Source: Geosiphon pyriformis
Taxonomy: Eukaryota; Glomeromycota; Glomeromycetes; Archaeosporales; Geosiphonaceae
Length of the DNA stretch: 64,000 nt
Reading direction: 5' to 3'
Assembly: GCA_016748015.1 (NCBI GenBank)
Contig: JAAOMT010000790.1
Location: 100,368 to 164,367, forward strand
In this document: piece by piece, positions 33,375-45,233 of the stretch
How positions within the stretch are numbered: position 1 is the stretch's first letter
How the letters are laid out: each line of letters opens with the position of its first letter
The notes under the pieces: model-generated
Told to the model about the DNA's origin: nothing
Seen by the model: the letters and a program-made list of their open reading frames with translations, nothing else
Database searches by the model: none
Translations under genes and position numbers: made by a program

Positions 33375-33960
33375 GTGAATTTGGGTACTGGTGCCACCCA
33401 AAACCCGAATTTTCAACACTATTTAAGTCTCCTAGTTATTCCAGAAGATGCTACATCTAGCAACTTGGAACCCAGCCAACAACAGCTGCTTACTAGCAAC
33501 ATTCTACTAGCAACTATTTCCAATAACAAATCACTAGCAGCAATATTTCCATTCAAATTCGAGAAAACATCAGTGATGCCATTATTTAGTGGAGCCATTT
33601 TTAAAGAAAAACCTATCATCACAATGTACACCAATGCCAAAGTTGATAGACACCTCATCAAACTAATCTTAAACAGTGGTTCAGCAGACAGTATTATCAC
33701 TCGACAACTCATGGATCAATTAGATTGCCGAGTTGATCATGCTGCCAGTGCTCACATAATTACTGCTAATGGAGCCACCAAAACTCCAATTGGCAAAATC
33801 AATGACTTCCCAATTGAAATCAATGGCATCATTACTTTCATTAAAGTCTTGGTAATGGAAGCAACTCAGTACTAAGCACTAGTGGGCAATGATTGGTTGT
33901 CCAAAACTAATACAACACTTGACTGGACCACACAAAAGTTGCAACTCAGCCAAAATGGCT
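33375..33960 (+). pseudogene. Aspartic protease of element B
   Basis: The frame 33375-33875 contains the retropepsin active-site region LILNSGSADSIITRQL. The catalytic Asp of DSG is Asn (codon AAC at 33672-33674), a G-to-A change. Element D keeps Asp here. The flap-like and hydrophobic segments follow (AHIITANGATKTPIGKINDFPIEINGI), then VLVMEATQY, a TAA in place of a sense codon and ALVGNDWLSKTNTTLDW. Without the Asp the protease cannot work. Confidence 0.88.
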
Positions 33961-34329
33961 AACACACGCAAGTACCAGCAACGTGTGGCCACTTTAAGGC
34001 TACCAACAACACCACCCCACTAATTGACTTTAAGGAAAAGAAACCAAAACCTACATGGGAAGCCTACCAAGTTTCATGGACTGAAGAAGATCACAATAAA
34101 CTGCTGTCAATACTCTTATGGGATAACAACCCCAAGAAAAAGCAAAAAGAGAAACTTATCTGGAAAACTAATAATCTAACCTGGACCAACAATGACAAAA
34201 GTGAACCAACACCAAGCTGGAAATGAGAAAAAAATAGCAAAAAAAAAGGAAAAGTGAAGGAAAAAAAGCCACTACCAACTATTACTTATACCTCTTATCA
34301 ATACACACCATCATGACCATCTATCTATC

Positions 34330-35098
34330 ACCACCCAAAATTAGTATGCATCAATTGTGGTAGAAAATTGTCATCAATGGGCACATGCTGTGGCAATAAC
34401 GAAGAATATTTAATGGCAACCAAATTCTACTACTGTGCATGTGTCATAGAACACTTTGGAAAACTGAAACAAGTAGGAAAATGGGATAATGAACCATGCT
34501 TGGCTTGCAGAAAAACTTTTTTCAACAAAGGAATGTGGAACAACATTCCTGGAAGAAGAGGAACGTGTGACAAATTATGTCAATACATGATTCTAATTAG
34601 CAATTGGGTAAAAAAAGAGACACCCATAGATGCCATCTAGAGAAGAGCCATACAGCAATTAGACGGTTGTCCACATGACGACAACAAGATTTGGAAAATG
34701 GCAATTGCCAAAATCAAAGGAGCATTACCAAAAAAAATCAGGACAATTAAAAACAACCCACCAGAACCCATTGAGCTTAACTGGGATGCAGAACCTGTCA
34801 TAAATTTTCTGGAACCAGAAGAGTTCTATAAACACTACCAAAACTTGGCACCCACTAGAGAAGAGCAAGAACAATGGCTAAAGCAGTTAAATACAAGACT
34901 GTGTTGCCATTGTTTGATTCCCAGTGATTTTAAATATTGTAATAATTGTGATCTTATTTACAATCTACTACCACGCATGATCTACATGATTCCGGAGAAA
35001 GAAGAACCAATTAGCAGCTGTGCATCGGAATCGGATCTCAATCCCAATTCAAACTCTGACAATGAAGATGACAAAAACACTGGTTCTAGCTCTGTTTA
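34330..35098 (+). pseudogene. Cys-rich module of element B, best preserved copy
   Basis: Between protease and dUTPase. First cluster (34350-34640): CINCGRK, CCGNNEEY, YYCACVIEHFG, CLACRKTFF, GTCDKLCQY. Then an amphipathic helical stretch (MAIAKIKGALPKKIRTIKNN..FLEPEEFYKHYQNLAPTREEQEQWLKQL; 34698-34890). Second cluster: CCHCLIPSDFKYCNNCDLIYN (about 34900-34960). It ends in a Ser/Asn/Asp-rich spacer. The CxxC pairs suggest zinc ribbons or treble-clef folds. Only two stops interrupt it. I do not know a named family for it. Confidence 0.65.
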
Positions 35099-35168
35099 AT
35101 ATGACAACAAAAATAGAAACAATTCGAACTCAGATTCAAACTCTAATCCAAACTATGAACAATACATC

Positions 35169-35807
35169 ATGCTCTCTGACCTTACTAAGAAGCAGGAATT
35201 GAAATGGTTCAGTGATAATGATGAAGGTATCATGCCAGAACATGTACATAATACTGATACAGAATTTGATCTGAGATATCCAGAAAAGAATGTCATCAAA
35301 TTAGAACTACATTCGTGCACATATATCGATCTTAAAATAGCACTGGAAATTCTAGCAACAACAATGATTCAATTAGCATTTAGGAGTAGTTTAGCAAAAA
35401 AAGGGATACAGAGATTTGGATTCACAGGTAGAATAGATGTACCAGTTAATATGGTAGAAGAAGAAACTGTTGACCAAGGAGAATTTATCTTAATTGGTCA
35501 AGTAATTTCCATTCCACTATATGACCAGTACATAGTAGCAATAGAGAGGAAGGTGAAAGATCAAGCACAGATTTTTAAAGCAGAAGCAAGCCTTTGTGAA
35601 TCAGGAGAGATTGGATTCATCAATCTCCACATACCAGCCAAAAATCATAATTACATTAAAATTCCCATCTACAATAACACAAAAAATGTTGTAGAAATAC
35701 CAGAAGGAACCACCATTAGATATTTGATTACAGAAATAGAAAACCAGCCACCGAACTCCATTCCAGACTTTTCACAGCTTTGTGGATATGTCAATATTAT
35801 TTCATAA
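35169..35807 (+). pseudogene. dUTPase domain of element B with in-frame internal deletion
   Basis: Motif 1 (TEFDLRYPEK, about 35262) and motif 2 (IQLAFRSSLAKKGI, about 35367) are present. The protein then jumps straight to motif 5 (QRFGFTG, about 35409). Compared with element A, 65 residues (195 nt) with motifs 3 and 4 are missing, between short RGGRAT-type repeats, so the deletion is in frame. The downstream linker (SGEIGFINLHIPAK..VEIPEGTTIRYL) is intact. The enzyme core is destroyed. Confidence 0.82.
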
Positions 35808-35879
35808 ACCATATATAAACAAAATAAATGTTATTTGCTCCAACCAGAACAATTGGAACAAATAAACATGGAAAACTTA

Positions 35880-36620
35880 GATCCACTCCAATGTATGCAG
35901 CTCAAAATGTTGCTCAACAATTTCAACAACATTTTTGTTAGCGAAAATGAATTTGGCTACACTGATATCATCTAACACCAGATTAAGACTGGAGATGCAA
36001 TGCCAATTAAACAAAGAACATACAGAGTACCACTAGCCAGCTATGAGATCATCTGTCAAGAAATCAATCAAATGCTTGACAATAGACTAATTCAGCCATC
36101 AATAAGCCCATGGTTGTCACCAGTAGTACTTGTCTGAAAAAAAAATGGAAAGATTCACTTCTGTGTAGATTATAGAAAGCTCAATAGAGTAATTCGTGGA
36201 GACAGCTATCTGACTTTACAAATCCAAGAGTTATTTAATGCTTTCAGTGGAAACAAATGGTTCTCAACACTAGATCTAAACAGCAATTACTGGCAAGTAG
36301 CCATAGATCTGGCAGACAAAGAAAAGACAGCTTTTATGACAAGAGAAAGAAATTTTGAATTCAAAGTTATGCCATTTGGCTTAACCAATGCCCCAGCCAC
36401 TTTTCAATGGCTTATGGAAATTGTTTACACTGGCTTATTGTAGAAATCAGTAGTTGTATACTTAGATGACACCAATGTATTCTTAAAGACATTTGATAAC
36501 CATCTTCATTATCTACAACAAGTATTCGAAAGACTCTGACAAGCAGGGCTAAAATTGAACACCACAAAATGTTTTTTTGGAAAAACAGAATTGAAATTTT
36601 TGGGACATATAGTCAGCAAA
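35880..36620 (+). pseudogene. Reverse transcriptase of element B
   Basis: Pre-RT LNNFNNIFVSENEFG, then TYRVPLASYEIICQEINQML, KKNGKIHFCVDYRKLN, motif A region FSTLDLNSNYWQV, MPFGLTNAPATFQWLM and motif C YLDDTNVF (about 36458), here intact. The thumb ends ELKFLGHIVSKDGIKTDP. Stops at about 36136 (Arg/Trp site), 36441 (Trp to TAG) and 36538 stop translation. It is the best preserved polymerase core in the window. Confidence 0.9.
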
Positions 36621-36639
36621 GACGGCATAAAAACAGATC

Positions 36640-37250
36640 CAGAGAAGATAGAGATAGTAAAAAACTTTCTGGTACCCACTAATGTAAACAAACTAAAATC
36701 ATTCTTGGGATTTGCAAGCTATTATCAACACTTTATAAAAAACTTTTCAAAGATAGCTCAACCACTCAACAATCTCTAAACTAAGAATGTAAAATACGAA
36801 TGGACGGAAAAACAACAAAAAGCTTTTGATATCTTAAGAAAAAAGCTTATCTAAGCTCCAGTACTGATCTATTCAAATCACAGCAAACCATTCATTATTA
36901 CTATTGATGCATCAAGTCAAGCATTGGGAGCAATACTATCTCAGAGAGAACCAAATGGAAGAGAACATTCAGTGGCATATGCCAACCAAGGTTTAACACC
37001 AGTTGAAAAGAACTATAGAACACCAGAATTGGAATACTTAGCAATCTATTGGGCAGTCATTAAATGGAGCAAATACTTGAGCCAGAAATTTAATGTGTAT
37101 ACCGATCATAAAGAATTGACATTATTGCACAAACAGGAATTTGGAAAAGGCTGCCAGTCAAGATGGAAAATGGCACTCTCACCATACACTTATACAATAC
37201 ACTATAAAAAGGGAAAAAACAATGGAAATGCCAACGGTTTGTTATAGATA
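36640..37250 (+). pseudogene. RNase H of element B
   Basis: Connection LKSFLGFASYYQHFIKNFSK, then RNase H: ITIDASSQALGAILSQ, EHSVAYANQGLTPVEKNYRTPELEYLAIYW (Glu site), VYTDHKELT (Asp site), ending GKNNGNANGLL with NADALS changed to NANGL. Stops at 36777 and 36853 (both Gln to stop). TAG ends it at 37246. Confidence 0.87.
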
Positions 37251-37419
37251 AGACAAATCTAAGAACATTCCAACCCAAAAATATAACAAAACCAGAACAA
37301 TACAAACAAAAAATATAACAAAACATGAACACACAAAAATATTAACAACTTCAACACTACATAAACACTCAACAGTTCAAGGAAAATTTATCTCAGACAG
37401 AATGACAAAATATCAAACA

Positions 37420-38600
37420 ACAATCAAAATATTTTATCAATTACCAAAACATACTTTATTGGAAGAATAGAAAAAATCCAGATCAACCAACCAGAGTAAT
37501 TACAGAACCAGAAAAGGAGACAATCTTATTCAATATACACTCAGATCCAACTGTAGGACACTTTCACAAAGAAGCAACCATAGAAAGAACCAGAAAAAGA
37601 TACTATTGGCCATCAATGTATCCAGACATCATCCAATATGTTCAAAATTGTGATGCTTGTCAAAAAAAAGGAGGAACCAGACCCAGTGAACCATTGAGAC
37701 CAATTAAAGTGGGACAACCATTTGACCACATTGGAATTAACTTAGTTGGACTGCTAACAATTACCAACAGAGACAACAAATATATTGTCATAGCCATAAA
37801 CTATCTTACTAAATGGCCAGAGGTGAAAGAAATTCAAAGAGCAGATACAGAATCTGTTGCCGAATTCATTCATCAAGATTTGATTTGTTGACATAGATGT
37901 CTAAAAGAGTTGTTATCAGATCAAGGAACTCATTTTGTGAATAGAATATTAGCAGAATTAAGCCAGAGATTCGGAATTAAGAGACCACTATCATCACCAT
38001 ATCATCCACAAACAAATGGTCTAGTTGAAAAATTCAATAGAACATTGTGTGAAGCAATTGCTAAAATCAGCCAAGAAAACCAAAACGAATGGGATTTGTT
38101 TATACCATCAGTACTATTGGCTTATTAGACAATGAAGCAAGATACTATACACATAACACCATTTAAATTAGTATATGATAGGACAGCAACATTATCAGTT
38201 AAAATAGAAGTCAACATATATCCAACCAAACCAATAACAAAAGAAAATTTCCAAAACACATTGTTAAGAAGAACATATGACTTAATGGAAACTTTAGAAA
38301 ACAAATGGCAAAGAGCAGCTGATAACATTCAAAAGTCACAAGAAAAACAAAAAGAAAGGCATGATAACCAACTACCAGATAAACCAGTTGAATTCAAGAT
38401 TGGAGACAAAGTACTCTTACATTGTACCAAAGTAGAAAAACAATGGAATGGAAAATTTGACCCCAAATGAGATGAATCATTTCACATAGAAAAAATTCTA
38501 GAAAATAGAGCTTATAAATTAAGATTGAACAACAAAATTTTAACCAAAGCAGCATATGGTGATCAACTGAAACCATACCACAATATAGTATCATTATTTA
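37420..38600 (+). pseudogene. Integrase and GPY-like tail of element B
   Basis: HHCC-type finger with NCDACQKKG intact (about 37640). Core: HIGINLVGL (first Asp to Asn, about 37737), LLSDQGTHFVN (second Asp, about 37918), GLVEKFNRTL (Glu, about 38030). A TGA splits ICxHRC and TAG follows LLAY. The tail (38350-38590) shows FKIGDKVLLHCTKVEKQWNGKFDPK then a TGA, and AYKLRLNNKILTKAAYGDQLKPYHN, matching the GPY module. No chromodomain. Confidence 0.88.
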
Positions 38601-38761
38601 CCAGTAATATACCACAACTAAGAGTACAGAGAATACTAGTCCAACCAGAGAAGATTTCATGAGACCTGGAACCAATTATCATCATTGACAACAACACATT
38701 AAATTAATTGACCAAAGGAATATAAAAAGACATGGTTGACGTGACAAAAGATACCAGAAAA

Positions 38762-39391
38762 ATGGAAATTACCGACAATATTCACTCACTAACATAGCAA
38801 CTCTTTCAATTGATTCAACACCAAGAAATGAAGATTACAATCAATCAATAAATCATTCGATACAAAGACACTACAAAAGTACTATGACACAAAGTACAGA
38901 GAAAAACTGAAAATATGGTCAACAAAATAATTACCAAAATAAAATTGGCCATAAAAGAACCACAAATAGTGAAACAATACCAAGAGTTATCTAGAGAAAC
39001 TTGGAATTGGTGGTTACAACAATTTTCAAGAAACTTTTGTTATTTTCACTTGGAACAACACATGAATATACAAAACTTATATACAAATCAGACCAAATAT
39101 GTATTCAATAAAGCTATACTACAGCAATTGAAACAATTCATAAGAAAGAACAACTTATCCACACAAGCATAAGCAATATATTGAATACACATAATATTTC
39201 AAGACCAACCAGAAATACTACTCGATAAAGCAATGAACACTGTTACCAGTAATCAATTGGGAAAAATCACTAATGCTCAATTTGAAGAATTACAGACTCA
39301 GATAATGCAAATAATTCTCAAACAAGAAGTACAAGAAATAATTCAAGAAAGTAAATTAAAAGAGTTAGATTTTGACGGAGCTTAATATTAA
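38762..39391 (+). pseudogene. ORF3 of element B
   Basis: The ATG at 38762 (MEITDNIHSLT) and terminal TAA at 39389-39391, beside the PPT, give 209 codons in one frame with several stops. A 85-codon clean stretch (38915-39169) includes KQYQELSRETWNWWLQQFSRNFCYFHLEQ and TNQTKYVFNKAILQQLKQFI. The C-terminus is FDGA-stop-Y, where the others have FDRAQY. It is the most divergent ORF3 but clearly the same gene as in A and C. Function unknown. Confidence 0.65.
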
Positions 39392-39404
39392 AAGGAGAGA
39401 ATAA

Positions 39405-40155
39405 TGTTACTTATAAAATATAGGAAGTATATTAGCATAAATATCAGCCAATCAGATGTAGACATAATAAAAGTGGAATTCCAGGATTCCTGTCGTGAGG
39501 AATTGAAGAATTGAGAAATCTCAATTATGTATATATAGCAGTAGCATTAGAAACAGAAAAGACAGAATCTATTAGAATAGAATTCATAGGTTAGAAATCT
39601 CAGATATCACAATCACTATCAATAAATATACTTATTTCTTTCTCATCTAAAATCTCCACTATCAGCATTTCATGTTGATAGTAATCTATACTTGATCACA
39701 CTGAAACAATAGCTCTTGATCATGATTATTGATAAGATACTAACCAAATTGCCTTGGCATATTTCTTTATTTCCTTTTCTTTAGTCTTATTTTATTTTCT
39801 TTTCTTTATTTTTCTTTTCTTGATTTACTGTTGGATACTAACTGATTAAAAAATAAAGTGCTGAGTTATTAACGTCAAGGATAGCCTGGTAAAAGACCCA
39901 GAAATAAGGATAGATTATATATATTATCGGATAGCTTACTAGAAGAGCACGACTGCCAGAATAAATCTGACTATCAAGCTGAGAAAAAAATTGGGAAAAC
40001 AACTTACCAACAACAATAACATCAACATTGAATCTCTGTCTATTATACAAAAGACTCCATCAAAACCTTCAGATTATTATCAACATAAATAGTTTTTGAG
40101 CACCAAGTTACAGGTTTATTATTTGATTTGAGATCCCAAATACTCACTTGTAACA
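39405..40155 (+). repeat. 3' LTR of element B (family II)
   Basis: 751 bp from TGTTACTTATAAAATAT to CTTGTAACA. The U3 keeps only two to three GGAATTCC-type units (39474-39520). TATA-like TATATATAG at 39530-39538. Followed by ACAC, the right copy of the target duplication. Confidence 0.93.
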
Positions 40156-40403
40156 ACACTTATAATTGAGAATAGCTTACCAAAAAATTGCTGGCCACCA
40201 CACCGAAAAAAAATTGATAGAATTGTAATTCTAGGAAGTAATGGATAAAACAACTATTGAATTTTTGTTTATTATACAAAGGACTTAAACTAAAACTTTC
40301 AGATACCAAAAATCTTCAGATAATACCCATTGTATCAGATTCTAAGCACCAAGTTATGGGTTTGTTATTTAATTTGAGACTCCAAATAATTACCTGTAAC
40401 ATT

Positions 40404-40420
40404 TGGTGCTCCCTGTGAGA
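40404..40420 (+). promoter_or_regulatory. Primer binding site of element C
   Basis: TGGTGCTCCCTGTGAGA two bases after the 5' LTR of C, equivalent to the site in B. Confidence 0.7.
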
Positions 40421-40471
40421 TTTAATCCAACAAAAAACCAGCACCAATAGCAACCATTCAAAACAGTGGCA

Positions 40472-42355
40472 GAATCAGAAAAACTAGAAACAAACCACTT
40501 GGGATTTGTAAAATTTTTATTTTAGCATTACAAAAGTCATCTTGGATTGACAAATAATAATTGGCCAGCAAAATTAGCTTTTAATTGCTATATCAATGAA
40601 AGAATTGTATATTATTTGGGAGGCCAAGAAGATCCAGAATCTATCTTCAACAATTTCTTTAGTAAATTACTTCAAAATACCACACTGCCACAGAATCATC
40701 TATTTGTGCCAATAATTACAAAAATAAACAGAGAAATTAAAAAGTACACTAAACAAAAATTTTTCATCACCTTTGTTAACAAAAGAAAAGAAAGATTACA
40801 AATACCAGCAAAAACTCTAAAGCAAATACAATTACCCATGTAAAAGAAACAGATATTTGATTTATCTGCTAATCCATCATATCACTACACATCCAAAAGC
40901 ATCATCAATATAATAAGCACATCCACAACAAATACAACAACACCAATAAACAGAATCCTATTCCAAAGTAAACAAAAAAAAGCAGAGTTATTAGAAACAT
41001 ATGGTAATTATTTTGAGGAATTTAAATTATAATTCTCAACACCATTAGAAGTTTGATTACTACCACCACAACCTGATTTTGGAGCTGCTAGTTTTTGGAA
41101 AATAACCAACTCCAAAAAAGAGGAAGATAGTAATCAGGAAATAAATAATCAAAACCCGATTTCAGAAAACCTGGAAATCCTAAACTCTGATTGTTTCAAC
41201 TCAGCAAAATCAGAACAATTCAAATCCCATTATCATTAATTAACCAAACTTACCTTCAGAAATTATAATTAATCTATTATCAGTTGTCCCAATTATTGAA
41301 CAACAACCTTAGCCACAGTCATTACTTCAACAACCAAACCCACCACAACAATTAATTGCAGCACCAATAGCCTACACTCTAATTGCAAAACTTGAAAAGT
41401 TTACTGGCAAAGAAGATAATATCCAAGCCTGGTTAAATAATGTTATTAAAGCAATTACAACTAATAACTAAGATGACACCACTTCAAGCAATCTCATATT
41501 TTTTCCAAAATACTGCCAATTTATAGTACAGAATCTTGTTAACAAACCACCAAACTTTAACATGTTTAAAACTGTGTTTTTATAACATTTTAGTGATAAT
41601 AATAATATTAACTGCCTAGTCAATAGTTTTACCACAATTAAATAAGGTGATACTAAAGCAGTCACCACCTACTTGAAACATTTTTACAAAAATCTGTGCC
41701 AAATACAAGTTATTGAAGCTAACTACTTCACAACACCACAGATTCTGAATCAGTTTATTCACAGGTTACATAGCAGTTTGCTACAGAAAGTATGTTCAAT
41801 ACACCCAAATACACTCCAAAATGCAGTCACATATGCCTGAGATTTTAAATCAGCAGAGTTAGAAGCCCACCACACCTAAGTCATAAATCTAGTAATGAAT
41901 AGATTATTTGACTTGGATTCCAAATTAAAACAATTCAGTAATTTTATTAATTAGAGACTTGAAGGATACTTAATTAATAATAATCAAACAATTTATCAAT
42001 CTTTACAATAGCAAAATAATCAAGAAAACTCCAATTATTTTCAAAATCAGTTATGACTATTATCATCAACTAATTAATCATGACAATCAGAGATGTACAT
42101 CTGTCATAATTGTAGAAAACAAGGCTATATTAAAATAAATTGTCATGCCAAAATTGATAAACAACAATTGAAAAATCAATATAAAAACCTTAATTGCCAG
42201 TTTTAAACTCCAAATTACTACTCAAATCAAGATCAATACCAATCCCATTATTCACCTATGATACAGCAAATCTACTTACTCCCAATATATCAAACTCTGA
42301 TATCTATAATATATCAACTATAGCCACAAATTATTTATTAACTCCAACAACAATC
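40472..42355 (+). pseudogene. Gag of element C
   Basis: Gag from a MAESEKLETNHLGFVKF start, clean over 40547-40840, with the core (LEKFTGKEDNIQAWLNN; VTTYLKHFYKNLCQIQ; LNQFIHRLHSS) and a CCHC knuckle CHNCRKQGYIKINC (about 42099). It is full of stops. At about 42340-42360, in the Gln-rich tail, sequence changes abruptly to the pre-integrase linker, within a shared AACAACAATC(C/A)AAATATTTTAT, which marks the internal deletion. Confidence 0.83.
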
Positions 42356-42468
42356 CAAATATTTTATTACTCACCAAAATATATTATATTGGAAAAACAG
42401 AAAGAATTCAGATCAACCACTTAGAGTAATTACAGAATCAAAAAAAGAAACAATACTATACAACATGC

Positions 42469-43360
42469 TGTTACAAGTAATTATTTAGGGTCTTAGATTA
42501 AATAACAAACCTGTAACTTGGTGCTTAATAGCTAATATAATAGTAACAATTTCTGAAAATTTTGGTGTTCTAAAGGTTTTGGTTAAGTTTTTTGTATAAT
42601 AGACAGAGATTTAATAGTCATTTTCAGTAGTCTCTTGAAATCACAATTCCATTTATTTTTTTCTCAGCTTGATGGCTGGCAATTCTCTGGTAAGTAATTC
42701 TTAGTTTTAAGTATTTATTCTTTTACTTGGAGTCTTTTACCAGACAATTTTTGATGTCAGTAATTCAGTGCTTAATCCTTAATCAATTAGTATACAACAA
42801 ATAAAAAAAAATAAAAAATAAAAATAAAAAAAAGTAAAAAAGTAAAAAATTTAAGCCAAAACAATGAGAAATTAGTATTCCATCAATAGTCATAATTAAG
42901 AGCTATTGTTCTAGTGTGATTAAATATGGGTTATTATTAACATGAAGTATTGATAGTAGACAATTGGATTGATATAATTAATAAGTATATTTTATTAATA
43001 GTGTAAATATATAGATGCTAACTAAAAAGTAGAACTTGGATGTCTGTTTTTTTTGTTTCTAATGCTACCACTATATATACATAATTAAAATTTCTCAATT
43101 TTTTAATTTTTTGTACCAAGAATCCTGAAATTTCTGGAATTCTGCAATTTCTTAAGAGAAATCCTGGAATTCTAAAATCCTGCAATTTTTTATCTAAAAA
43201 TCTTGAAATTCTGGAATCTTGCAATTTTTTTGAGAGAAATCCTAAAATTTTGGAATCCTGTAATTCCTTTGAAAGGAATTCTGAAATTTCTTATTTACTA
43301 CATCTACTTCTGATTGGCTAATTTATGTGTTAATATAATTTTTCTATTTTATGAGTAATA
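42469..43360 (-). repeat. Solo LTR G (family II) in element C
   Basis: 892 bp from TGTTACAAGTAATTATT to TGAGTAATA, oriented minus. Perfect 4-bp duplication ATGC (42465-42468 and 43361-43364). GGAATTCC-type repeats are at about 43125-43285. Element C's integrase region continues directly on both sides. Confidence 0.92.
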
Positions 43361-44480
43361 ATGCACTCAAATCTGACAGCAGAACATTTTCATAAAGAAG
43401 CAACCATGGAAAAAACCAGAAAAAGATATTATTGGCCATCAATATATCCAGACATTATTCAATACATTCAAAATTGTGATACTTGTCAGAAAAGAAGAAA
43501 AACAAGATCTAGTAAGCCATAAAAACCAATTAAAATGAAACAATCATTTGACAAAATTGGAATTGACTTAGTCAGACTATTAACAATAACCAACAAAAAC
43601 AACTATTACATAGCAATAGCCATGAACTATCTTATAAAATGGCCAGAGGCAAAAGCAATTCAAAGAGCAGATACAGAATCTATAGCCAAATTTGTTTACC
43701 AAGATCTAATTTGTCGACACAGATATCTAAAAAAATTATTATCAGATCAAGAAATGCATTTTGTAAACAAAACATTAGCAGAATTAAGCCAAAGATTTGG
43801 AATTAAAAGACCATTATCATCACCATATTACCCACAAACAAATGGTTTAGTGGAAAGATTCAACAGAACATTGTGTAAAGCAATAACCAAAATCAGTTAA
43901 GAAAACCAGAATAAATGGAATTTAATTATTTCATTAGTATTATTTGTTTATCAAACAATAAAACAAGATATCATATAAGCAATACCATTTGAATTTGTTT
44001 ATAATAGAACAGCAACATTATCAATTGAGATAGATATTAACATATATCCAATGAAACCAATAACAGAAGCCAATTTCCAAAAAACATTGCTAAGAAAAAT
44101 GTACAAATTAATGAAAACATTAGAAAACAAAAGACAAAGAGCAGCTAATAACATCCAAAAGTCACAAAAAAAACAACATGATAACCAATTACCAGATAAA
44201 CTAATGGAATTCAGAATTGGAGACAAAGTACTCTTATATTGTACCAAAGTAAAAAAACAATAGAGTGGAAAATTTGATCCCAAATGGGATGGACCATTTT
44301 ACATAGAAAAGATTCTAAGAAATGAAGCTTACAAACTAAGATAGGACAACAAAATTTTAGCCAAAACAGCACATAGTAATCAACTGAAATCATATCACAA
44401 TACAGTATTATTATTGACCAATAATATTTTACAACTAGGAGTACAATGAATACTAGTCCAACCAGATAAGATTCTATGAA
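43361..44480 (+). pseudogene. Integrase and GPY-like tail of element C
   Basis: The zinc finger region starts at 43362 (HSNLTAEHFH..KRYYWPSIYPDIIQYIQNCDTCQKRR). The frame 43535-43897 keeps IGIDLVRLLTITNKN (first Asp), LLSDQEMHFVN (second Asp) and GLVERFNRTLC (Glu), so the DDE triad is complete. A TAA follows (SQ to stop). The tail 44051-44260 (DKLMEFRIGDKVLLYCTKVKKQ) continues into the GPY module. Confidence 0.88.
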
Positions 44481-44578
44481 ATTTAAAACCAATTATAATC
44501 ATTGATTCAAACACATCAAATTGATTGCCCAAAAGAGTATATAAAGACACAGTATATGCAACAAAAAAACCAAAAAAA

Positions 44579-45220
44579 ATGGAAATACCAGATCATATTC
44601 ACACCTTAGCTTAACAATTATTTCAGGTCTTAAATTAACAATAATTAAACATAGAAATTGTTATCAGCCACCAAACAATCTGCTATCAGAACACCAAACA
44701 AGATAAAAAAGCAAAGAATACACCATACCAGTAACCACAGAACCAATCAAGAAACTGGTCAGATAAAATAGTAGAAAAAGTAAAGAACACTTTTGGAAAA
44801 ATACTTATCATGGTTCCAACAGAAAAACTTTCAACAGAAAATTAGAACCAGTAAATAAAACAACTTCCAATACCATATTGCTACTATCAGTTAGAACAAA
44901 AGTTAGATATTCAAAAATTATATCTTAATAAAGCTAAAAGAATATTCAATTAAGAGATAATACAGAATATCAAAAACATTATTGGAAAAAAAACAAATCT
45001 GATACTACATATTAGAACAATCTATTGATTACACACAATATTTCAAAACTACTCAGAAATATTGTTATACCTTGACATGAAAACAATAACCATTAACCAA
45101 TGGAAAAGAATGAACAATTCACAAATTGAAGATATAAGAACCAGAGTTAAACAAACAATACTAAAAAGAAAAGTCATAAAACTAATTCAAAATGAAGATT
45201 TCAACAGAGCTCAATATTAA
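44579..45220 (+). pseudogene. ORF3 of element C
   Basis: ATG at 44579 (MEIPDHIHTLAQQLFQVL) to TAA 45218-45220, 213 codons in one frame with a handful of stops. It is very close to ORF3 of A over its length (NWSDKIVEKVKNTFGK; PYCYYQLEQKLDIQKLYLNKAKRIFN; HTIFQNYSEILL; MKTITINQWKRMNNSQIEDI; DFNRAQY). C lost protease-to-RNase H, but kept ORF3. Function unknown. Confidence 0.7.
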
Positions 45221-45233
45221 AAAGAGGGGATAA

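Larger units (their letters stand above)
29567..40155 (+). mobile_element. Ty3/gypsy element B, near complete (family II)
   Basis: A full-length gypsy element with both LTRs, PBS, gag, protease, Cys-rich module, dUTPase (deleted), RT, RNase H, integrase, ORF3 and PPT, about 9.8 kb without the insertion F. It is the least decayed gypsy copy in the window and is the best reference for architecture. The 4-bp duplication is ATAC/ACAC. Stops in RT, RNase H and integrase, and loss of the protease Asp, make it inactive. Confidence 0.93.
28961..40401 (+). repeat. 5' LTR of element C (family I), split by element B
   Basis: Segments 28961-29566 and 40160-40401 together give about 848 bp. They begin TGTTACTCTT and end GTAACA. 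The TATA-like box is at 29211-29219. Element B inserted after AYAC (ATAC at 29563-29566, ACAC at 40156-40159). The 3' LTR of C keeps the uninterrupted sequence at about 45725 (AAACACTTATAATTG), proving the site. Confidence 0.9.

Noticed and set aside
33041-33397. 118-codon minus-strand frame opposite gag/protease of element B
   Set aside because: It is the antisense shadow of the real plus-strand gag tail and protease, with no known motif.
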